Source: Streptomyces sp. 3214.6 (GTDB lineage: Bacteria; Actinomycetota; Actinomycetes; Streptomycetales; Streptomycetaceae). Taken from it: a stretch of 64,000 bases of DNA. Made by a program: the position numbers and the translations under genes. Below are positions 8,719-17,185 of this stretch, piece after piece. Where the stretch lies: the NCBI RefSeq assembly GCF_900129855.1, contig NZ_LT670819.1, positions 186,001 to 250,000 on the forward strand, read 5' to 3'. The notes beneath the pieces were generated by a model. That model did not search any database. It was given only the letters and a program-made list of their open reading frames with translations, and was not told the DNA's origin. Within the stretch, counting starts at the first letter, position 1. The number at the start of each line of letters is the position of its first letter.

Positions 8719-9330
8719 ATGGGCGCCTACGGACACGACATCACCGCCGGAACGCTGGTCTTCGACCGGGAGGACTTCACCGCCTACCGGCCCGGCTCGG
8801 AGCCGGTCTGGCTGGTCGAGGCGGTGGCCGGACGCGAGGAGTGCCGCCCGGGCGGCAGCACCGTCTACAGCAGGTATGCGCACGTCCGCAACGCCGAGGT
8901 GCACGGCAAGGACACCACCCCGGCGAACTCCGGATGGACCGCCACCAAGCCCCTGGGACGGCTGGTCGAGGCCGCCGCCGAGGACGACCACACCAAGCCG
9001 GGAACCTTCCGCATGGACCGCGCCATGGTGGCCTTCCTGCGCGCCACCCGCTTCCGGGGGTGCACCTCCGACGACTACCCGACCGTGCGCGACCTGGTGA
9101 ACGCCGCCCCCTACGACCGGCACGGGTTCCTGGTGGGCGCACGCACGGTCACCCCGCACGGCCTGCGCTACGAACTCGGCGCCCTGTCGGTCTGCCTGGG
9201 AAACCTGCTCTGCGACCTGTCGGCAGGCCGCATGACGGCCGCCGACCTGGAGGCGGGTGGCATCTCCGTGACGCTGCTGGACGCCACCCGCGAGGCCCTG
9301 CGCACCGCCGACTCGGCCGCCCGGGCCTGA
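8719..9330 (+). CDS. Hypothetical protein, 203 aa
   Basis: The ATG at 8719 follows GACAGGGAACC. The protein is soluble-looking, with an aromatic N-terminal third (FTAYRPGSEPVWLVEAVAG), a central region with FRMDRAMVAFLRATRFRG, and an Ala/Leu-rich helical end (SAGRMTAADLEAGGISV). No signal peptide, cysteine cluster or known catalytic motif is visible and no family is recognised. It has its own promoter and leader hairpin and is closed by a terminator-like hairpin at 9338-9363, so it is probably transcribed alone. Confidence 0.7.
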   Translation: MGAYGHDITAGTLVFDREDFTAYRPGSEPVWLVEAVAGREECRPGGSTVYSRYAHVRNAEVHGKDTTPANSGWTATKPLGRLVEAAAEDDHTKPGTFRMDRAMVAFLRATRFRGCTSDDYPTVRDLVNAAPYDRHGFLVGARTVTPHGLRYELGALSVCLGNLLCDLSAGRMTAADLEAGGISVTLLDATREALRTADSAARA

Positions 9331-9337
9331 CCGACTT

Positions 9338-9363
9338 GCCGGGCGCCGACCACGGCGCCCGGC
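9338..9363 (+). terminator. Terminator-like hairpin after the 8719 gene
   Basis: Perfect 11-base arms (9338-9348 and 9353-9363) around an ACCA loop, eight bases after the stop codon; no U tract. Confidence 0.55.
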
Positions 9364-9368
9364 CCCTA

Positions 9369-9393
9369 CCGGATTGAGCGGCAACTCATCCGG
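9369..9393 (+). promoter_or_regulatory. CGGCAA-loop leader hairpin upstream of the 9420 gene
   Basis: CCGGA plus TGAG (9369-9378, with one bulged T at 9374) pairs with CTCATCCGG (9385-9393) around the loop CGGCAA (9379-9384). The linker CACCACTCGATACAGGAGG leads to the ATG at 9420. Like the copy at 1251 it has a bulged T in the 5' arm and lies just after a terminator-like hairpin rather than after a TATAAT box. Confidence 0.65.
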
Positions 9394-9419
9394 CACCACT
9401 CGATACAGGAGGACGCACG

Positions 9420-10780
9420 ATGACCACGATCCGGCGGAACTGGACCAAGCGCGTGGCGGAGATCCGCACGGCAGCCCGCACCTGCCAGGCCTACGACTCC
9501 GACAGCGGCAACATGGTGCCGGTCGACCCGGCAGCCGCCTTCGAGGCGTGGGAGAGCAACCGGCGCGCCCGGCTCACCGAGGACACCCCCGGGCAGAAGT
9601 GGACGGTTCACGTTCACTCCAACCGGTTCTACGTCCTGACCGCCGAGGAGCCCGCCACCCCGGCGGACGACGAGCCGGCCGCCGAGGTTCCCGCGGCCCC
9701 CACCGCCGCGCCCGGCTCCCGCCACGCGCACCAGGCCGCCGGACCGACCAGCACGCAGGACCGCAGCGCGGCGCGCACGCTCGCCCGGCACGGGCGGGCA
9801 TCCGGTGTGCCGGACGGTGACCGCCTGCCCGGTCATCTGCCCGCCCTGGCGGTCGATCTCGTGGGAAAGGCCGTCCGCGTCAAGCTCGCCCAGGGCTACA
9901 GCCGCGAGCAGATCCGGGACGAGTTCGAGCAGGAGCGGGCCGAGGCGCAGGCCGCCGGAGACGCCGGGAGGGTCGCGGCCCTGGGGACGGTGCTCGAGGT
10001 GCACGCGGCGATGGTGGCCGAGGAGGACGCCGCCCCGTCGCTCACCGGCCCCGCCCCGGCCGACCACGGCCACAGCTCACCGGAGGAACAGCAGCCCGTC
10101 CGGCACCGCCCAGGCTCGCCGCGCGAACGGCGGGTGAGCCACGACAGCGTGCTGTCCCGTATCGACTCGGTTCTGCACGACGCCGCCGTCACCGACGACT
10201 ACACCGTCAGCGGCGACGCCATGCGGTCGGTACCCCTGACCGACCCGGGTCCGGCAAGGAGGGTGCCGTTCTGGAACACCCCGATGGGCGGCGCGTCGAG
10301 ATCAGTCCCGCGCGGCGTGAGGGCTACGTCCGGGCGTGGGTCGCCTATCCGGACACGTCGTACGACCTGATGCAACGGCACCGCCCCAGTACGGAGATGC
10401 GCGCAGACCGGGGCGGCAGGGCGCTGGAACAGGCCGTCCGTACCAAGCTGCTGCCGGTCTACGACGAGACGTACCCGAAGGTGCTCGCGGCCAACGAGAA
10501 GTCCCGCCAGCACGCCGAAGCCCGGGCCGCCGTGGCGGATCTCCTCGTGTCGCTGGTCCCGGGAGCCGAGGTCATCCGGGCCGAACCGTCCCCGATCGTC
10601 GAGTACGAGCGCGGGAGCATCGAGCGGGTGACCGCGCAGGTCCTCGGCGGCAGCCTCAACATCGTCACCTTCCGCTACGTCGACGACGAGGCGACCGAGG
10701 CTGTCATGAAGGCCTACGGCGAGGTGATCCGGCACACCGCCCCGGCCCCGGACGGCCGTTCCGGCGAGGTCGCGCGATGA
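9420..10780 (+). pseudogene. Hypothetical protein gene split by a one-base deletion
   Basis: The first frame starts at ATG 9420 (CAGGAGGACGCACG upstream) and has good codon bias to about residue 268 (SVLHDAAVTDDYTVSGDAMR). At about 10227-10231 the coding signal moves to another frame, which reads GTPDRPGSGKEGAVLEHPDG and then continues through EISPARREGYVRAWVAYP to the stop at 10780. Restoring one base gives a single 453-residue protein. Near residue 38 it has DPAAAFEAWES, resembling the WETDGG motif of the 1301 and 6419 products. The C-terminal part (KLLPVYDETYPKVLAANEKS) is helical. No family is recognised. A separate downstream gene starting at 10370 is possible but would leave the coding-like stretch 10232-10369 unexplained. 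Confidence 0.65.
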
Positions 10781-11391
10781 GCACGCCGCCCGCCCGCCAC
10801 CGCTGCCCCTACCGGCCCGGTGCACCGTCCTGGTACGTCCGCGCCACCCGCCGCGCCCTGCCCCAGGGCCGCTTCCCCGCCTTCAAGCGCCAGCAGCTCA
10901 CCGCAGAGCAGGTGGCCGTGTCCGTCGACCACTCCGGCGAGGACGGGACCGCCCACGTGACGCTGCTCATCGGACGCCATCTCGGCAAGCCGCCGAGGCC
11001 CGGAGCGGCCCGCGACACCTGGCTACGGGTGCGGGCCGACATCGCCGCCCACCTCCACAAGGCCGGGTTCGCCACCGCGTTGACGAAGGCCGGTGTACGG
11101 GCCACCCCGCCCCGGCCTGAGCCGGTCGCCGTCCACCTGGAGCACGGTGACGTGTTCCGTGACGGGCTCGACGCCTTGGGCCGCTACCGCATCTGGTGCC
11201 CCGAGCACCCCCATCTGGCCGGCCGCCTGCAGAATGCTCACGGCCTGGGACCGCAGGTGTTCACCTACGTCTACGCGACCCAGAAGGCCCGGCACCCGAT
11301 CTGGCCGACCGGCTTCCGCACCCTGCACGCCGCCGCCGAAGCGTGGGCCGCCCACATGGGCCTGCCTCCGGTGACGGTGACCGAGACCTGA
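10777..11391 (+). CDS. Hypothetical protein, 204 aa
   Basis: The ATG at 10777 overlaps the preceding TGA (ATGA), so it is translationally coupled to the 9420-10780 gene. It is basic near the N-terminus (YVRATRRALPQGRFPAFKRQ), has a central predicted alpha/beta region (AHVTLLIGRHLGKPPRPGAA) and ends with a helical WAAHMGLPPVTVTET. No catalytic motif, signal peptide or membrane segment is seen, and the family is not recognised. The coupling suggests that the two proteins act together. Confidence 0.7.
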   Translation: MSTPPARHRCPYRPGAPSWYVRATRRALPQGRFPAFKRQQLTAEQVAVSVDHSGEDGTAHVTLLIGRHLGKPPRPGAARDTWLRVRADIAAHLHKAGFATALTKAGVRATPPRPEPVAVHLEHGDVFRDGLDALGRYRIWCPEHPHLAGRLQNAHGLGPQVFTYVYATQKARHPIWPTGFRTLHAAAEAWAAHMGLPPVTVTET

Positions 11392-11470
11392 CCGCCCCGC
11401 CGCAGGCACGTGCTCCCGAAAGGCACCCCTGACCAGCACGGTTCCCCAGCACTCCCCCAGAAAAAAGGTG

Positions 11471-11527
11471 TTGCTCCACGGGCTGAATGGCGTATAATTG
11501 ATTTCACGAGCAAGCGGCAACTTGCTC
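11471..11527 (+). promoter_or_regulatory. Promoter plus CGGCAA-loop hairpin of the ParB-like gene
   Basis: TTGCTC (11471-11476), 16-base spacer, TATAAT (11493-11498), then TGATTT. The hairpin GAGCAAG (11508-11514) / CTTGCTC (11521-11527) has loop CGGCAA (11515-11520). The stem differs completely from the copies at 5499 and 8661 yet remains fully paired, which is good evidence for selection on RNA structure. The linker ACACCAACCGATCG leads to GAGGAG and the GTG start. Confidence 0.75.
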
Positions 11528-11557
11528 AACACCAACCGATCGCACGAGGAGCAATCC

Positions 11558-13105
11558 GTGAGCGACACCGCAACCACCACACCGATGCAGCGGGTCACCC
11601 TGCGGCTCGGCCAGATCCGCGTCAACGAGAACAACGTCCGCCAGGACCTCAACCTGGACGAGAAGTTCCTCAAGTCCGTCGCGGCCAACGGCGTGAAGGT
11701 CCCCGTCGTGGTCCTCCCGCTCGGCGAGGACACCTACGAGCTGAAGATGGGCCACCGGCGCTACTTCGCCGCCCGGGCCACCAAGGAGACCGAGGCGGAG
11801 CAGGACGCGATCGAGGTCCCCGCGTACGTGCTCGACCCGTCCCTGCGCGAGGCGGGCGAGGACTTCATCGACCAGCTGATCGAGAACGACGACGACTACC
11901 GCCGTGGCCTGACCGAGCTGGAGCAGGCCGACGCTCTGTTCGGCGCGGTCGGCGCGGGCATGAAGCAGGCCCGGGTGGCGGAGCTCACCGGCCGCTCCCG
12001 CAGGGACGTGTCTCAGGCGGTGAAGACCGCCAAGTCGGTCGGCGAGCGGACCCGTTCGGCGCTCGCCGAAGCCGGTACGTACGACCTCGACCTCGAAGTG
12101 CTGGGTGTGCTGGGCGAGTTCGACGACGACTCCGCCGCCGTTGACCGGCTGCTGGACGCCTACGCCAAGGGCCGCTTCGAGTTCCAGGTGCAGTGGGAGC
12201 GCGACGACCGCGCCGAGCAGCGCGCCCGTGAGCAGGTCCGCCCGCAGCTGCAGGCGGCCGGGGTGCGGCTGGCCGAGGACGGCGACACGCTTCCGCAGAC
12301 CGCCGAGCCGGTCAGCGAGCTGGACGGCCCGGACGGCGAGCCCATGAGCGCCCAGGCGCACGCCGACTGCCCCGGCCACGTGGCGACCTGGGCCGAGAAC
12401 CCCCGCGAGCCCGGCGAGGTGGACTACTTCTGCACCGACCCGGAGTGCTTCGGCCACTACCCGCCCCAGGAGGACGCCCCCGAGGCGGACGGCGACCAGG
12501 ACGAGGAGCCGCCGCATGCGGCGGGTGCGGCCAAGCCGTCGGAGCCGTCGCGCGAGTACGTCAAGGCGGGCAACAAGGCCTACCGCGCGGCCGAGAAGGC
12601 CCGGCAGGCGTGGCTGAAGGACCTCATCGGCCGGAAGACCGCGCCGAAGCCGCTCGCCGCGTTCATCACCGAGCAGCTCCTTTCCTGCCCCAAGCCGGTG
12701 GCTCAGTGGGTGGGCGACGCGGGCCGCCGGGACCTGGTCAAGGAGCTGACCGGCTACGACCAGCCCGCCGAGCGCGCCAAGTCGGCGACCCCGGCCAAGC
12801 TCACCCTGCTGAACTTCGCGGTGCTGGCCGCGACGTTCGAGAAGCGCATGGGCGAGGTCCGCACCTGGCGCACCGACAGCACAGCCCGTTCCGCCGTCTA
12901 CGAGCTGCGGGAGATCCGGGAGGACGCCCGCACGTGGCTGTCCTTCCTTGCGGAGATCGGCTACCCGCTCTCCAGTGTCGAACAGGCCATCGTCGACGAC
13001 GAGCCCTACCAGGAGGGCGAGCCGGACGCGGCCGACAGCGACGGCCAGGCCGACGAGGACACCCCGGACGGCGTGAGCGCCGAGGACTCCGAGGACGCGT
13101 CCTGA
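11558..13105 (+). CDS. ParB-like nuclease/partition domain protein, 515 aa
   Basis: The GTG at 11558 has GAGGAG at a good distance; longer starts would run into the promoter. Residues 15-95 form a ParB/Spo0J N-terminal domain with the box II motif MGHRRYFAA; about 120-165 form a helix-turn-helix (AELTGRSRRDVSQAV). Residues 263-300 hold C-P-G-H and FCTDPECFGH, a possible zinc site unusual for ParB. The remaining 200 residues are charged and helical. Plasmid ParB proteins bind parS-like sites and work with a ParA ATPase, but no ParA gene adjoins it, so it may be a stand-alone regulator or segregation protein of the Streptomyces plasmid type. It has its own promoter, leader hairpin and terminator. 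Confidence 0.8.
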   Translation: MSDTATTTPMQRVTLRLGQIRVNENNVRQDLNLDEKFLKSVAANGVKVPVVVLPLGEDTYELKMGHRRYFAARATKETEAEQDAIEVPAYVLDPSLREAGEDFIDQLIENDDDYRRGLTELEQADALFGAVGAGMKQARVAELTGRSRRDVSQAVKTAKSVGERTRSALAEAGTYDLDLEVLGVLGEFDDDSAAVDRLLDAYAKGRFEFQVQWERDDRAEQRAREQVRPQLQAAGVRLAEDGDTLPQTAEPVSELDGPDGEPMSAQAHADCPGHVATWAENPREPGEVDYFCTDPECFGHYPPQEDAPEADGDQDEEPPHAAGAAKPSEPSREYVKAGNKAYRAAEKARQAWLKDLIGRKTAPKPLAAFITEQLLSCPKPVAQWVGDAGRRDLVKELTGYDQPAERAKSATPAKLTLLNFAVLAATFEKRMGEVRTWRTDSTARSAVYELREIREDARTWLSFLAEIGYPLSSVEQAIVDDEPYQEGEPDAADSDGQADEDTPDGVSAEDSEDAS

Positions 13106-13112
13106 CCTGCTG

Positions 13113-13143
13113 CCCGGGCCGGACCTGACAGGTCCGGCCCGGG
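13113..13143 (+). terminator. Terminator-like hairpin after the ParB-like gene
   Basis: Perfect 14-base arms (13113-13126 and 13130-13143) with a GAC loop, eight bases downstream of the stop; followed by a C-rich tract. Confidence 0.6.
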
Positions 13144-13192
13144 CCCCCTCCCCCTTCCCTCTCTGCGCGCTGCCCGCCCGGAAGGCCTCGCC

Positions 13193-13816
13193 ATGCTCCG
13201 CTCCGAACTCCGCCTCAACGCCTCTCTGTTCGTCGCCCAGGCCGCCGTCAGCAACCACACGGGCCTGATCGCCCGGGCCGCTCTCGCCATGCCGGCCGCG
13301 CCGTTCGGCTCCCCCGCCTGGCAGCTGCCCGCCCTGGTCTCCTACCTTCACCGCCTCCACCAGGACGAGGAGGACCCCTCTCCCGAACTGTGGCGCGCGC
13401 ACACCGAACGCCAGACCGGCCCCGTGCCCCGGCCGCACATCCGCTACCACGGTGACGGCCTGCACGATGCGGACGCGGTGTGCGTCCTCGACATCCAGCT
13501 CGGCCCGCGCGACGAGGACACCGGCTGGCCCGCCGCCGACCTCGCCGTCATCGAGCAGGAGGAAGGCGCCTGCCCCTTCGGGCGTGTCACCCGCCGCCAC
13601 GGGGTCGAGGCGATCGCCGCGTACACCGCCCAGGAGCTGACCGCCGAGCACGCGGCGCTGATGGACCGCGCCCGCCAGCACCAGGACGCCGCCTTCGTTC
13701 GCCTCGCCGAACTGGCCCAGCGCGCCGCCGAGTGGGCCGACAAGGTCCGCGCCGCCGCGCACGCCGATGCCGTCCACGTCCAGGCCGACCGCGCCCGGTC
13801 CCGCATCACCCGCTGA
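13193..13816 (+). CDS. Hypothetical protein, 207 aa
   Basis: The ATG at 13193 has GGAAGG upstream. The N-terminal 50 residues are helical (SLFVAQAAVSNHTGLIARAAL), the centre is acidic with a DIQLGPRDEDTGWPAADLAV segment, and the last 70 residues are a long Ala/Arg/Glu helix (AELAQRAAEWADKVRAAAHA), probably coiled coil. No known family, catalytic motif or signal peptide. It is followed after 47 bases by the 13864 gene and probably shares its transcript. Confidence 0.65.
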   Translation: MLRSELRLNASLFVAQAAVSNHTGLIARAALAMPAAPFGSPAWQLPALVSYLHRLHQDEEDPSPELWRAHTERQTGPVPRPHIRYHGDGLHDADAVCVLDIQLGPRDEDTGWPAADLAVIEQEEGACPFGRVTRRHGVEAIAAYTAQELTAEHAALMDRARQHQDAAFVRLAELAQRAAEWADKVRAAAHADAVHVQADRARSRITR

Positions 13817-13863
13817 CCGCCCCCGCACACCCGCGCCTACTGCCGCCGTTGGAGGCCTGCGCC

Positions 13864-15351
13864 ATGTACGCGTTCGAGCCCGCCTCTCCGACCTACGCCA
13901 TCTCCGACACCATCGTCGAACACCACCTGCGCGGACGTGACCGCACCCGCGCAGACCTGCCCGGCGGCTACCGGCTGACCCTGCGCACCCGCGAGCGGCA
14001 CGGCCAGCTTGAGGCCGCTCTGGCCGCGCCGTCGCCCACCGGCCCCGCGCGGATCTGCACCGCGCGCATCAGCGCGCACACCCCGACGCCTGTCACGTCG
14101 CGCATCCTCGACGCGGTCACCCGCTACGCCCCGGCCCTGCCCGACGCCCGCGACGCCCACCCGCCCCTTCAGGCCGTTGCCCGCCTGCTCACCACCGGCG
14201 CCCCTTTCCAACGGCCGGGCGAGCCGGGACTGTTCGTCCGGTTCGGGCATGCGGAAGCCTGGCTGGAAGGCAAGCGGCTCAGCGTCACCCTGGGCAGCCC
14301 CGGCAGCGGACTCAGCCTGGTCCTGGGCGGCCCGTGGGACGCTCCGTCCACCGCCCGCCTCACCGCCGCCGTCCTGCGCGAGCTGACCGAGGCCGCACAG
14401 CTCGCCGGCCAGGTCGCCTCGCTGCTGCAGCCCGGACCGTGGCAGGTCCTGTCCGACCAGTGGCACCCCGACGCCGCCCTCGTCCTGCCCGCAACCCGCC
14501 GCCCGGACCCGGAAGACCCGCTCGGCCGCCGCATCTCCCGGGCACTGCGCACGGTGCAACACGACCTGAGCGCGGCACAGCCGGACTGGGACTTCCAGGA
14601 ACTGATCGCCGCCGAGGGCTCGGCCGTGGCCCTGCGCGTCACAAGGCGCGAGCGCGCCGTCCCCCGCATGGTCCGCAAGGTGGTGATGCTCGATGGCTTC
14701 GTCCCGGACGAGGTGGGCAACACCCGCACGACGTTCACCCCTGCCGACCTGCCCGCGCCTCCCGACTTCGCTCCGGCCCCACCTCCACACGAAGTCCCGT
14801 CCCTGGACCTCCACGTCGCCCCGAAGAACGAGCGCCACTCGTTCGGCGTGAAGCTGGAACTCGGCGACTGGGCGTACGCCTTGGAACCCCGAGCCGTCTT
14901 CTACGGGCCCGGCTGGTACCCCTTCCACGAGCACGTCACGCGCCGGGAGAAGGACCCCACCGCCCCGCTCAACGACCGCGACGTGCCCACCGGACGCACC
15001 GTTCCCGCACGGGTGCAGCTCTCCCCCGACGTCGAGAACTTCTCCTGGGCCAACGAGTACGTACAGCTCACCCCCGTCGACCACCGGGTCGAGGCGCGGC
15101 TGCACCTGTACGTCGGCCAGGAACAGGCCCGCACCCTGGTGCGCACCGTGACGCTGGAGGTCGATCTGCGGTCGCGGCGGGTGGTGCTCCCCGTCCAGAT
15201 GCCCGCAGATCTGCGCCACCAGGCGGAGGTCAAGGGCCGGCGGATCCTCGATCTGCTGCTGGCCGCACGACGCGAACACGCACAGGGGGCGAGCAAGCCG
15301 CGGGCTGTCCTCGGTCCCTGGGACCGCGACCCGCCCAGCGCGGACGCCTGA
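13864..15351 (+). CDS. Hypothetical protein, 495 aa
   Basis: The ATG at 13864 follows TTGGAGGCCTGCGCC. The frame is open much further upstream but that part is antisense or out-of-frame to the 13193 gene. The protein is soluble, with many short beta-like segments (LFVRFGHAEAWLEGKRLSVT, VEARLHLYVGQEQARTLV) and a central basic stretch (RRERAVPRMVRKVVML). The end is rich in Arg and Ala. No cysteine cluster, Walker motif, signal peptide or recognised domain. Position between the 13193 gene and a CGGCAA-leader gene places it in the accessory block; its role is unknown. Confidence 0.65.
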   Translation: MYAFEPASPTYAISDTIVEHHLRGRDRTRADLPGGYRLTLRTRERHGQLEAALAAPSPTGPARICTARISAHTPTPVTSRILDAVTRYAPALPDARDAHPPLQAVARLLTTGAPFQRPGEPGLFVRFGHAEAWLEGKRLSVTLGSPGSGLSLVLGGPWDAPSTARLTAAVLRELTEAAQLAGQVASLLQPGPWQVLSDQWHPDAALVLPATRRPDPEDPLGRRISRALRTVQHDLSAAQPDWDFQELIAAEGSAVALRVTRRERAVPRMVRKVVMLDGFVPDEVGNTRTTFTPADLPAPPDFAPAPPPHEVPSLDLHVAPKNERHSFGVKLELGDWAYALEPRAVFYGPGWYPFHEHVTRREKDPTAPLNDRDVPTGRTVPARVQLSPDVENFSWANEYVQLTPVDHRVEARLHLYVGQEQARTLVRTVTLEVDLRSRRVVLPVQMPADLRHQAEVKGRRILDLLLAARREHAQGASKPRAVLGPWDRDPPSADA

Positions 15352-15400
15352 CGCGGTCGCCGACCGCGTGAGCCACGCCCGCTCGCCGTTTTGCCCCACC

Positions 15401-15430
15401 GCCGGTCCGGGGCGGCAACCCCGGACCGGC
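15401..15430 (+). promoter_or_regulatory. CGGCAA-loop leader hairpin with perfect 12-base stem
   Basis: GCCGGTCCGGGG (15401-15412) pairs perfectly with 15419-15430 around the loop CGGCAA (15413-15418). The linker CTCACCAACTCGAAGGA leads to the GTG at 15461. No TATAAT box precedes it, so it is probably read from upstream; it could also act as a terminator of the 13864 gene. Confidence 0.7.
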
Positions 15431-15460
15431 CCCCCACTCACCAACTCGAAGGACACGCCC

Positions 15461-15770
15461 GTGAACGCCGTCCTCACCGCCCCAGCCCGCCCGATACCGG
15501 CGCCGCCGGTGTACAACCCGTATCCCGAGACGTGCACCTGCACGCCCGCCGTCCGCTACGCCTGCGGCCACTGCTACCACGAACAGTGCCTGGACTGCAG
15601 CCCCCCGCCGCTGGGGAACCTGTGGGCCCTGCCAGCAAAGGGCCCAGTTCCTGTTCCGGCAACCCCGAGCGCGTGCGAGCCGCCTGTCGAGCAGTGGCGT
15701 GGATCCCGTCGAGCGGGATAGCGCCCGGCTGAGTTACCTCCGTGGGCGCGGGTGCACCCCGGCGGGATGA
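15461..15770 (+). pseudogene. Small cysteine-rich zinc-finger-like protein, frame broken at a C run
   Basis: The GTG at 15461 has GAAGGA upstream. The first frame gives a cysteine-rich stretch (CTC, then YACGHCYHEQCLDC) and as it stands stops at 15721 with 86 residues. At the run of six C (15601-15606) the coding signal appears to pass to the next frame, which reads RRWGTCGPCQQRAQFLFRQ and ends at 15770. Removing one C gives a 102-residue protein with a full set of CxC, CxxC, CxxC and CxxC pairs, as expected for a treble-clef or zinc-ribbon domain. It probably binds zinc and may bind nucleic acid; the family is not recognised. The break may be an assembly error or true decay. Confidence 0.6.
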
Positions 15771-16054
15771 GGATCTGGGCTGTCTGTTGAACCGCTCAGC
15801 CGGACGCCACGTATCAGTCTTGGTGGGTGGCATCGTGGCGCCCGGCGTACTGCAGGGAAACGGGTCGGCGGGCATGTGCCTGTCTTAGGTTGCATCGTGT
15901 GGCGAGCGTCGAGGCGTCGGCGGCGGGCTGTGAACGCGTTGCTCAGGAAAAGGGCTGAACGATTTCAGTAGATTCGAGCCGTCCAGTTGGTAGCGCTTTC
16001 GACCTGGCCGACCCGGCCGGGCAGGAGCAGGAGCAGGGGGCGAGCGGGGCATAC

Positions 16055-17185
16055 GTGCGTCGGCAGGTGCTGGGTCTGGATGGTCTCCGCGGCCTGGCGG
16101 CACTGTATGTGGTCCTGTTCCACTGCTGGTTGTACACGTTCCCGGGGTATCCCAACAGCTCGGCGCCTCCATGGCTGGATGGGCTGATGTTCGGGCGCCT
16201 TGCCGTCGTCTTCTTTCTGGTGTTGTCCGGCTTCTCCCTGGCGATCTCCCCGGCGCGTCACGGTTGGCGGTCGGGTGGCATCGGCCAGTTCCTGCGCCGA
16301 CGCGCCTGGCGCATCCTGCCTCCGTATTGGGCGGCGCTGGTCATGAGCCTGATCATTTCCTTGTTCGTGGTGCCGGCTTCGCACTTCGGACCACCTACGG
16401 GCTCGTCAGTTCTGGTGTACGGCCTTCTCGCTCAGGACATGTTCACCGCACCGACGCCGAATGGCGCGTTCTGGTCGATCGGGGTTGAGGCCGAGCTCTA
16501 TCTCCTTTTTCCCATTCTCCTGTTCGTCCGGCGGAGCTGGAGCGCGGCGGTCCTGGTCGCGTGCGTGACGCTTCCGGTGGTCGCTCGTGGCCTGATGGCG
16601 GTTGACGCAACCCCAGTGGAGGGCGACAACTGGCTCGCTCCGCATCTCGCTCCCGTGTTCGTTGCAGGCATGGTGGGCGCGGGCGTCGTCGTTGCGTCGG
16701 ACAGGGTTCGACGTCTGCCCTGGGGATGGTTCGCCGTCCTGGCTGCCCTGCCTGTCCTGGCTCTCGGCGTCATCAAGGGGTCTGTTTGGACGGTGCACCA
16801 CTACTTCTGGGTGGATCTAGCCATCGCTCCCGCCATGACGATGCTGATTGCCGCGGTTGCCACCGGCAGACCCGCGATCCTCGTCCGGCTCCTGACCACG
16901 CGGCCCGTTCAGAGTCTCGGTAACTTCTCCTACAGCCTCTACCTGATCCATCTGCCGATCGTCATGGCGGTCATTCGCCGAGTGGCCCCGCACTTCGTAT
17001 CGCCCGGCCTGCCCACTTTCTGGTTCACGCTTATCGTGGCCCTGCCGCTTTCGGTGCTTGGGGCACGGCTTTTCTCCCGGATCTTCGAGATTCCCTTCAA
17101 GGGGAACAGGTCCTGGAACTCAATGATCGCGCTGGGACGGTCCCGTCGGACCGGTAGGAGTGCGCAAGACCTTCAACGGCTTTGA
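16055..17185 (+). CDS. Acyltransferase-3 family membrane protein, 376 aa
   Basis: The protein has the features of the acyltransferase-3 (OafA-like) family: GLDGLRGLAALYVVLFH at the start with the conserved Arg and His, FFLVLSGF in the second helix, RRRAWRILPPYW, and about ten membrane segments ending with LGNFSYSLYLIHLPIV near residue 295. Such proteins transfer acyl groups to extracytoplasmic sugars or lipids; the substrate cannot be told. The GTG at 16055 lacks a strong ribosome binding site (purine-rich GGAGCAGGGGGCGAG farther upstream); a GTG four codons in is another choice. Its third-position GC is lower than that of the neighbours and no partner genes are adjacent, so it may be a separate insertion. 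Confidence 0.85.
   Translation: MRRQVLGLDGLRGLAALYVVLFHCWLYTFPGYPNSSAPPWLDGLMFGRLAVVFFLVLSGFSLAISPARHGWRSGGIGQFLRRRAWRILPPYWAALVMSLIISLFVVPASHFGPPTGSSVLVYGLLAQDMFTAPTPNGAFWSIGVEAELYLLFPILLFVRRSWSAAVLVACVTLPVVARGLMAVDATPVEGDNWLAPHLAPVFVAGMVGAGVVVASDRVRRLPWGWFAVLAALPVLALGVIKGSVWTVHHYFWVDLAIAPAMTMLIAAVATGRPAILVRLLTTRPVQSLGNFSYSLYLIHLPIVMAVIRRVAPHFVSPGLPTFWFTLIVALPLSVLGARLFSRIFEIPFKGNRSWNSMIALGRSRRTGRSAQDLQRL

Noticed and set aside
10336..11391. 351-codon frame as one long gene
   Set aside because: Its first part overlaps the 9420-10780 coding region in another frame; the real start is ATG 10777 in an ATGA overlap.
11498..11557. Longer N-terminus for the ParB-like protein
   Set aside because: It would begin inside the -10 box and translate the leader hairpin; GTG 11558 has a GAGGAG site.
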